In this document: positions 8,062 to 13,006 of the stretch, piece by piece
Position numbering within the stretch: the stretch's first letter is position 1
Layout: every line of letters starts with the position of its first letter
Assembly (NCBI GenBank): GCA_002428685.1
Contig: DIXL01000049.1
Location: 1 to 13,006 of the forward strand
DNA: 13,006 nucleotides
Reading direction: 5' to 3'
Origin: Cloacimonetes bacterium UBA6081
GTDB lineage: Bacteria; Cloacimonadota; Cloacimonadia; Cloacimonadales; Cloacimonadaceae
The notes under the pieces: generated by a model
Told to the model about the DNA's origin: nothing
The model's database searches: none
The model's input: the letters and a program-made list of their open reading frames with translations, nothing else
Position numbers and translations under genes: made by a program

Positions 8062-8204
8062 GTAAAATAAACGAATTATCTCTCATCTCGTATTTTTTTA
8101 CAATTGGCTCAAAACGGATTTTTTAGGAGAAAAGGGCTTTTAATATGGCTTCAGCGATCCCTTAAACAAACTGTGGAGTCCCAGTCCGGATTATAAAAAT
8201 TATG

Positions 8205-8235
8205 TTGTTCTTACCTAAAGAACGAAATGTATAGA
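8205..8235 (+). promoter_or_regulatory. Possible promoter with overlapping inverted repeat, plus-strand operon
   Basis: TTGTTC (8205-8210) and TATAGA (8230-8235) could be -35 and -10 boxes, but the 19-bp spacer is long, so the promoter would be weak or activator-dependent. A 6-bp perfect inverted repeat, GTTCTT at 8207-8212 and AAGAAC at 8218-8223, sits over the -35/spacer region, where a repressor or activator dimer could bind. This is tentative: no other candidate upstream of 8298 looks better. Confidence 0.3.
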
Positions 8236-8288
8236 CAGAAACACAAAGCTCCAAAAAAATGCACCTAAGAAGAATAACTCGCAGTAGT

Positions 8289-8292
8289 GGAG
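8289..8292 (+). promoter_or_regulatory. Ribosome binding site fixing the ABC ATPase start
   Basis: GGAG lies 5 bp before the ATG at 8298. The alternative in-frame ATG at 8259 has no such motif and would add 13 residues before the usual N-terminus of the family. Confidence 0.75.
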
Positions 8293-8297
8293 CTTTT

Positions 8298-9065
8298 ATG
8301 ATTAAAGTTATCAACCTTAGTAAAACGTTTCCTAAGAAAGACGGCTCTATGTTCTATGCCGTGGATAAAATCAGTTTTGAAGCCAATGATGCCGAGATTG
8401 TATGTTTGTTGGGAGTGAATGGAGCTGGCAAAACCACTATCATGCGCATCATTTCCACAGTTTTTCAGCCAACTGCTGGCAGCGCAGAAATTCAAGGCTG
8501 GGATATAAAAACCCAAGCAAATAAAGTGCGGGAAAATCTGGGTTTTCTGTCTGGCGATACAGGTCTTTACAACCGCCTTAGCGGACGGGAATTCATCACC
8601 TATTTTGGCCGCTTGTATGGCATTGATGATGCTACCATAGCGCAGAGGATTAAGGACATGGCCACACTGCTGGATATGAACGAATTCCTGGATAAAAAGA
8701 TAGAGTTTCTGTCCACCGGCATGAAACAGAAGGTCTCCATAGTCCGCTCCATTATCCACGATCCACCTGTAATGATTTTTGACGAACCAACTGTTGGATT
8801 GGATATCCTGACTGCCCGTAACATTGTAGCCTTTATCAGAGAATGTAAACAGCGCGGAAAGTGTGTGCTGTTTTCCACTCACATCATGCGTGAAGCAGAG
8901 CGTTTAGCCGATAGAATTGTGATGATTCACAGAGGGAAAATTTTGGCAGATGGCACTTTGGAACAATTACGTCAGATTTCTTCCGCTACCGATTTGGATG
9001 ACATATTTGTTTATTATGTAAATCAGTTTACCGATGAAGCGGAGGTTTTGGCTCATGAATTTTAA
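8298..9065 (+). CDS. ABC transporter ATP-binding protein, NatA type
   Basis: This is a 255-residue ATPase subunit predicted to power the permease encoded next to it. Walker A is GVNGAGKTT (39-47), the signature is LSTGMKQK (138-145), Walker B is VMIFDEP (158-164) and the switch histidine is H195 in FSTHIM. The LSTGM form of the signature is typical of the NatA/ABC-2 export branch, not of importers. The usual Q-loop glutamine is not evident: the matching stretch (about 81-92) reads LGFLSGDTGLYN. It is the first gene of the plus operon and its last 11 bp overlap the permease start, so the two are translationally coupled. NatA means a sodium-efflux ATPase in Bacillus; substrates of such pairs elsewhere are mostly unknown, so I do not assign one. 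Confidence 0.9.
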   Translation: MIKVINLSKTFPKKDGSMFYAVDKISFEANDAEIVCLLGVNGAGKTTIMRIISTVFQPTAGSAEIQGWDIKTQANKVRENLGFLSGDTGLYNRLSGREFITYFGRLYGIDDATIAQRIKDMATLLDMNEFLDKKIEFLSTGMKQKVSIVRSIIHDPPVMIFDEPTVGLDILTARNIVAFIRECKQRGKCVLFSTHIMREAERLADRIVMIHRGKILADGTLEQLRQISSATDLDDIFVYYVNQFTDEAEVLAHEF

Positions 9066-11067
9066 GAAAACAATGGTGGTTTACCGTAAGGAGCTTTTAG
9101 AAGTTCTACGTGATAAACGCACCATATTCACCACCTTCATTTTACCGATTATCTTGTATCCCATCATGATTGTGGGGTTCAATTCCATCATGATGCGCCA
9201 AACCACCATGTTGGAAGAACGGGGTGCCACGATTGCCATTCAGGATAGTGTGAATACCGAGGTGTCCCGTTCCTTGGTGCAGGGCTTGCGGGAGATAAAG
9301 AAATTCAGCCTGATGCCTTACAGCACTTCCACGCCGCACTTGTATGCAGAAAAAGAGATTCAGGCAGTGGTAACCATCCGAGATTCCCTGGGGAGTGATG
9401 GTCTGCTTTACTACCACGTGTTTATTCAATATGACAAATCCAAAGAGCAGGGACGGATTGTCTATAACGATTTGGCCGATAGCTTCACTGCCACCAAGAA
9501 CAAACTGCAAAAGGAACAACTGACTCTTTCGGGGTTAAATCCGGAGTTGTTGAATCTGATTAGTGTGCGCGAGCGGGATACCTCCACGGCACAGAAAAAG
9601 ATGGGTATGTTTCTGGGTATGTTTTTGCCCTATATTGTTATTTTGATGCTGGTTACGGGTGCCTCCACAGTGGCTGCCGACCTGGTGGCGGGTGAAAAAG
9701 AACGCAAAACCTTGGAAACGCTGTTGGTGTCCTCGGTTGGCCGTTTGGAGATAGTCTTTAGCAAGTATCTTACCATTATCACGCTCTCCATGCTGAATGT
9801 CATTATAAACCTTTTCAGTATCAGCTTCTCATTAAAGTTTATGCTCGCCAGCCAGGCAGCCAGTATGTCTGGCGTGCAAATGCCCATTAGTGCTATCTTT
9901 ATTCTGTTGGCAGCCATGATTCCGCTTGCCACCTTCTTTGCGGCTGTGTTGCTATCCATATCCACTTTCAGCCGCAATATGAAGGAAGCCCGAACCTACG
10001 AGCAGCCGCTGATGATGGTGGCAATGATGATGGGTATGGTTAGTTTCTTACCGGCCATCGAGATAAACAACCTGATGGCACTGATTCCGGTAATCAATAT
10101 CGCCCTCCTGTTTAAAGCGGTAATGATAAACGAATACACGCTTACGCACCTGCTGCTGACCATTGGCAGCACAATTATCTTGGATGTGGCGGCAATTTTG
10201 GTAACCATCAAGCTCTTTACTACCGAGGCTATCCTCTTCCGTTCCGAGGACGAAGGCGGCATCCTGAAAGGGGTTGCCAAGAACAAGAAGAACCTCTTTA
10301 ATCCCTATAACGGCATGGTATATTTCACTTTGGCACTGGTTGCCCTGTATTATCTGGGTGGGTATCTGCAGGGCAAAGACCTGTTTATGGGGCTTATCCA
10401 AACGCAGTTAATCGTCATTGCGCTTCCTGTGCTTATTCTGCTTAAACTCCTTAAGCAAAATCAAAACGAGGTGTTGCGCCTGAAAGCACCACGGCTGAAG
10501 GAAATTGTCCTGGTGCCCTTTATAGCCGTTCCGGCAGCCATAATTGTGGCTATTTTGGCGCAATTGATCAATGCGTTTTTCCCCTTTCCCGAGAAATACG
10601 TGGAAATGCTCTCCAAGCTGTTTACCATGAATCAATCTGCCTGGAAGGTGTTTTTGGTGATGGCGGTGTTGCCGGGGATTTGCGAAGAAACGCTGTTTCG
10701 TGGCTTCCTGATGCGCTTTTTTGAAAAATACGGAGCCAAGTGGGCGGTGATTATCAGTGCCTTGCTCTTTGCAGCTTTCCATCTTGACCCCTTCAGGTTT
10801 TTGCCGGTATTGCTACTGGGCTTTTTACTGGGGTATTTAACCATTCGTTCCGGCAGCATCTACAATAGTATGCTGTTGCACACGCTGAATAATGGTCTGG
10901 CCATGTTTGTTACCACCTTTGCCGGTGCAGCCTGGATGAAACCGTTATTAAAGGGCGAGGACGGTTTGCAGTATTGGCTAATCATCCCCGCTGCCATAGT
11001 CTTTGTCCTGGCTTTGTTTGCCTTTCACAAAGTTACCGAAAAAGGAGAGACCCAATGTGCGGAATAG
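9055..11067 (+). CDS. ABC-2 permease fused to CPBP intramembrane metalloprotease
   Basis: The 670-residue membrane protein joins two modules. The first (about 1-400) is a NatB/ABC-2 permease: a membrane helix near 25-40, a large extracytoplasmic domain (about 45-185), and several membrane helices after the cytoplasmic coupling motif GEKERKTLETLL (213-224). The second (about 420-670) is a CPBP (Abi/CAAX-protease-like) domain with all three motifs: EETLFR (544-549), FAAFH (572-576) and HTLNN (609-613). The glutamates and histidines expected for metal binding are present, so it is probably an active protease. I chose the ATG at 9055 because GGAGG lies 9 bp upstream; the ATG at 9034 adds seven residues. 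It overlaps the ATPase gene by 11 bp and glmS by 13 bp. This fusion architecture is known in several bacterial groups; the exported substrate and the protease target are unknown. Confidence 0.9.
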   Translation: MNFKKTMVVYRKELLEVLRDKRTIFTTFILPIILYPIMIVGFNSIMMRQTTMLEERGATIAIQDSVNTEVSRSLVQGLREIKKFSLMPYSTSTPHLYAEKEIQAVVTIRDSLGSDGLLYYHVFIQYDKSKEQGRIVYNDLADSFTATKNKLQKEQLTLSGLNPELLNLISVRERDTSTAQKKMGMFLGMFLPYIVILMLVTGASTVAADLVAGEKERKTLETLLVSSVGRLEIVFSKYLTIITLSMLNVIINLFSISFSLKFMLASQAASMSGVQMPISAIFILLAAMIPLATFFAAVLLSISTFSRNMKEARTYEQPLMMVAMMMGMVSFLPAIEINNLMALIPVINIALLFKAVMINEYTLTHLLLTIGSTIILDVAAILVTIKLFTTEAILFRSEDEGGILKGVAKNKKNLFNPYNGMVYFTLALVALYYLGGYLQGKDLFMGLIQTQLIVIALPVLILLKLLKQNQNEVLRLKAPRLKEIVLVPFIAVPAAIIVAILAQLINAFFPFPEKYVEMLSKLFTMNQSAWKVFLVMAVLPGICEETLFRGFLMRFFEKYGAKWAVIISALLFAAFHLDPFRFLPVLLLGFLLGYLTIRSGSIYNSMLLHTLNNGLAMFVTTFAGAAWMKPLLKGEDGLQYWLIIPAAIVFVLALFAFHKVTEKGETQCAE

Positions 11068-12890
11068 TAGGATACATAGGCCAGCGCAATGCCCTGCCCA
11101 TCGTGATAGAAGCACTTAAAAGACTGGAATACCGTGGTTACGACAGCAGTGGCTGTGCCCTGATTCATGCAGACGAATTACAGGTTTACAAGCGCCAGGG
11201 TAAAATTGTGGAACTGGAGCGCAGCTTGCCCGAGCCCAATAAATGCAGCGGAAACATCGCTATTGCCCACACGCGCTGGGCTACACACGGCGAACCAAAC
11301 GAGATTAACGCACATCCGCATCTGGATTGCAGCGGCGAAATAGCCATTGTGCACAATGGCATTATAGAAAACTATAAACTCCTGCGGGAAAGACTGATAG
11401 CCTTAGGACACCGTTTTGTCAGCGAAACCGACTCCGAAGTGATTGTGCATCTGATAGAGCAGTATTTAACCAGCGAAAGCAGCCTGGAAGACGCCGTGTG
11501 CCAAGCCATGAAACGCGTGGAAGGCACTTACGGCTTGGTAGTGCTTTCCAAGAAACATCCCGATACACTGATAGCTGTGCGCAAAGGCAGTCCCCTTATC
11601 ATTGGCATCAGCGATAACGAGCATTTCATCGCCAGTGATGTCAGCGCAATCGTTATTCACACCAAGCGGGTTATCTATCTGCAAGATAACGAAATATGCA
11701 TTGTCCACGCCGATAGTTTTGAAATCACCACCCTGGATAAGCACAGCGTTAAGCCCCAGATTTCTGTGGTGGATTGGGACATTTCCGCCATTGAAAAGGG
11801 CGAATTTAAACACTTCATGCTCAAAGAGATATTTGAACAGCCCCTCACCATCGGCAACGGGTTTAGAGGTAGAATCAACGACCAGCTTGGCACTGCCCGT
11901 TTGGGTGGGCTGAATTTGCAGAACTTTGAACTGCGCAAGATAAAACAAATACACCTGGTGGCTTGCGGAACCTCCTTCCATGCCGCATTAATCGGGAAAT
12001 ATATAATTGAAGACATCGCTCGCATTCCCGTGTATGCAGAATATGCTTCCGAATACCGCTATCGCAATCCCATTATTCCGGAAGACACCCTGGTGTTTGT
12101 AATTAGCCAAAGCGGCGAAACAGCCGATACCCTTGCCGCTATGCGAGAAGCTAAAGCCAAAGGTGCACGTGTTTTGGGGATTACCAACGTTGTAGGCTCT
12201 ACCATAGCCCGGGAAAGCGATGGGGGAACCTACATCCATGCCGGCAGCGAAATAGGCGTGGCAAGCACCAAAGCCTTCACCTCACAGGTTACCATTATGG
12301 TTCTGTTATCGGTGCTGATGGGACGTATGAATCACCTCTCCACCATCCAGGGAATGGCGTATATAAAGGAATTGGAGCGTATCCCCGCTAAAGTGGAAAG
12401 AATCTTGACCCTAAATGATAAGATTAGAGAAATTGCAGCCAGCATCAAAGACTGCGACCATGCCTTGTATCTGGGCAGGGGCGTAAACTATCCCGTGGCA
12501 CTGGAAGGAGCTTTGAAGCTGAAAGAGATTTCTTACATTCATGCCGAGGGCTATCCCGCTGCCGAAATGAAACATGGACCCATTGCCCTGATTGACGAAA
12601 ATATGCCGGTGGTTGCCATTGCTACCAAAGATCCCCTGTATGAAAAGATTTATTCAAACTTGCAGGAAGTGTGTGCTCGCAAGGCACGACTGATTACCAT
12701 CGCCACAGAAGGCGATACCGAGCTTGCCAAAATTTCCGAGCATGTAATTTATATCCCGGATACCAAAACCAACCTTCAGCCTTTGTTATCAGTTATTCCC
12801 TTGCAGCTTCTGGCCTACCACGTTGCCGATTTAAAAGGCTTTGATGTGGATCAACCCCGTAATCTGGCTAAAAGCGTTACAGTGGAGTAG
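11055..12890 (+). CDS. glmS: Glutamine--fructose-6-phosphate aminotransferase (isomerizing)
   Basis: GlmS makes glucosamine-6-phosphate from fructose-6-phosphate and glutamine in the cytoplasm, the entry step to UDP-GlcNAc for peptidoglycan and LPS. The 611 residues match the usual length (609 in E. coli). The glutaminase domain (about 1-220) has the nucleophile C2 (MCGIVGYIG), HTRWATHG (72-79) and NGIIEN (101-106). Two SIS sugar-isomerase domains follow, with CGTSFHA (304-310), SQSGETADT (351-359), STKAFTSQ (404-411) and KHGP (506-509), which carries the ring-opening histidine. The C-terminus is the canonical NLAKSVTVE with K605. The ATG at 11055 has GGAG 7 bp upstream and puts Cys at position 2; the longer ATG at 10974 would bury that cysteine and is wrong. 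It overlaps the permease gene by 13 bp, so it is cotranscribed, and there is no room for an upstream glmS ribozyme leader. Confidence 0.98.
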   Translation: MCGIVGYIGQRNALPIVIEALKRLEYRGYDSSGCALIHADELQVYKRQGKIVELERSLPEPNKCSGNIAIAHTRWATHGEPNEINAHPHLDCSGEIAIVHNGIIENYKLLRERLIALGHRFVSETDSEVIVHLIEQYLTSESSLEDAVCQAMKRVEGTYGLVVLSKKHPDTLIAVRKGSPLIIGISDNEHFIASDVSAIVIHTKRVIYLQDNEICIVHADSFEITTLDKHSVKPQISVVDWDISAIEKGEFKHFMLKEIFEQPLTIGNGFRGRINDQLGTARLGGLNLQNFELRKIKQIHLVACGTSFHAALIGKYIIEDIARIPVYAEYASEYRYRNPIIPEDTLVFVISQSGETADTLAAMREAKAKGARVLGITNVVGSTIARESDGGTYIHAGSEIGVASTKAFTSQVTIMVLLSVLMGRMNHLSTIQGMAYIKELERIPAKVERILTLNDKIREIAASIKDCDHALYLGRGVNYPVALEGALKLKEISYIHAEGYPAAEMKHGPIALIDENMPVVAIATKDPLYEKIYSNLQEVCARKARLITIATEGDTELAKISEHVIYIPDTKTNLQPLLSVIPLQLLAYHVADLKGFDVDQPRNLAKSVTVE

Positions 12891-13006
12891 ATACACAATT
12901 AATGATCGTTGAATAATTGCCAGTACTCCCCAAAGAGCGAGTTTCACACTTGTCGTTCCCGCGGAGGCGGGAATCCAGCCCTTTTATTAGTTCTGTATAA
13001 ACGGAA
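12891..13006. other. Intergenic region downstream of glmS
   Basis: No reading frame of interest is seen in these 116 bp. It includes an AT-rich inverted repeat (CAATTA at 12896-12901, TAATTG at 12914-12919) and the GC-rich hairpin described separately. The region is cut by the window end. Confidence 0.6.
12956..12973 (+). repeat. dRS3-like hairpin, TTCCCGC-GGAG-GCGGGAA
   Basis: A perfect 7-bp stem (TTCCCGC at 12956-12962, GCGGGAA at 12967-12973) closes a GGAG loop and continues as TCCAG. It matches the core TTCCC-N8-GGGAA of the neisserial dRS3 repeat, a form seen between genes in many unrelated bacteria. It lies 65 bp after the glmS stop, and the following CCCTTTTATT could make it act as a weak terminator for the plus operon. 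Whether it is a dispersed repeat in this genome cannot be told from one copy. Confidence 0.65.

Larger units (their letters stand above)
8062..8297. other. Divergent intergenic control region
   Basis: This AT-rich stretch lies between the minus-strand promoter and the plus-strand ABC gene. It holds no convincing gene. Apart from the possible promoter and inverted repeat at 8205-8235, I see only T-runs (around 8094 and 8120) and a six-codon reading frame at 8144-8164 without a well-placed ribosome binding site. Confidence 0.6.

Noticed and set aside
8144..8164. Six-codon reading frame as a leader peptide of the plus operon
   Set aside because: The nearest purine-rich motif is too far from the ATG, and no attenuator hairpin follows.
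8259..8297. Longer N-terminus of the ABC ATPase from the ATG at 8259
   Set aside because: No ribosome binding site precedes it, and the 13 extra residues do not fit the family; 8298 has GGAG at good spacing.
8265..8882. 205-codon minus-strand reading frame opposite the ABC ATPase
   Set aside because: It is antisense to a gene with all ABC motifs, and its product shows no recognisable domain.
10974..11054. ATG at 10974 as glmS start
   Set aside because: GlmS needs its cysteine directly after the initiator methionine, which only the ATG at 11055 gives.
10900..11054. glmS ribozyme/riboswitch
   Set aside because: The sequence upstream of glmS is coding for the permease C-terminus and the genes overlap, leaving no leader.

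Overview
The window looks like a chromosomal segment from an anaerobic member of the FCB group. Candidatus Cloacimonadota (WWE1) is the best guess. The main clues are a remnant of a type IX secretion C-terminal sorting domain at the left edge and, in the same neighbourhood, secreted propeller/TPR proteins with a CHASE2 cyclase. This placement is inference from gene content; there is no rRNA or other phylogenetic marker. No phage, transposase, tRNA or CRISPR is visible.

Layout. (1) Positions 1-157 hold a dense array of a degenerate AGTGAGA heptamer, in + orientation on the left and - orientation on the right; it runs off the window edge. (2) Positions 163-465 (- strand) carry an orphan type IX sorting domain with an in-frame stop and no gene body. 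(3) Positions 462-8015 form a compact minus-strand operon. Read 5' to 3' it holds a 42-codon leader ORF, a 1522-aa secreted beta-propeller/TPR/transglutaminase-like protein, a 222-aa FecR-like/TPR secreted protein, and a 724-aa CHASE2 class III nucleotide cyclase. A good sigma70-type promoter sits just upstream at about 8032-8061. (4) Positions 8016-8297 are a divergent control region. (5) Positions 8298-12890 form a plus-strand operon of three overlapping genes: a NatA-type ABC ATPase, an ABC-2 permease fused to a CPBP intramembrane protease, and glmS. (6) Positions 12891-13006 are non-coding and contain a dRS3-like TTCCC-N8-GGGAA hairpin.

How the genes may work together. The minus operon looks like an envelope-sensing module. 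Two exported proteins built from protein-protein interaction domains (propeller, TPR, FecR, transglutaminase-like) are made with an inner-membrane cyclase whose extracytoplasmic CHASE2 domain could read their state and set cAMP levels inside the cell. The plus operon couples an exporter/protease of the inner membrane to the first enzyme of amino-sugar synthesis for peptidoglycan and LPS. Both operons therefore concern the cell envelope. The functional link within each operon is inferred from tight spacing and overlaps, not shown directly.
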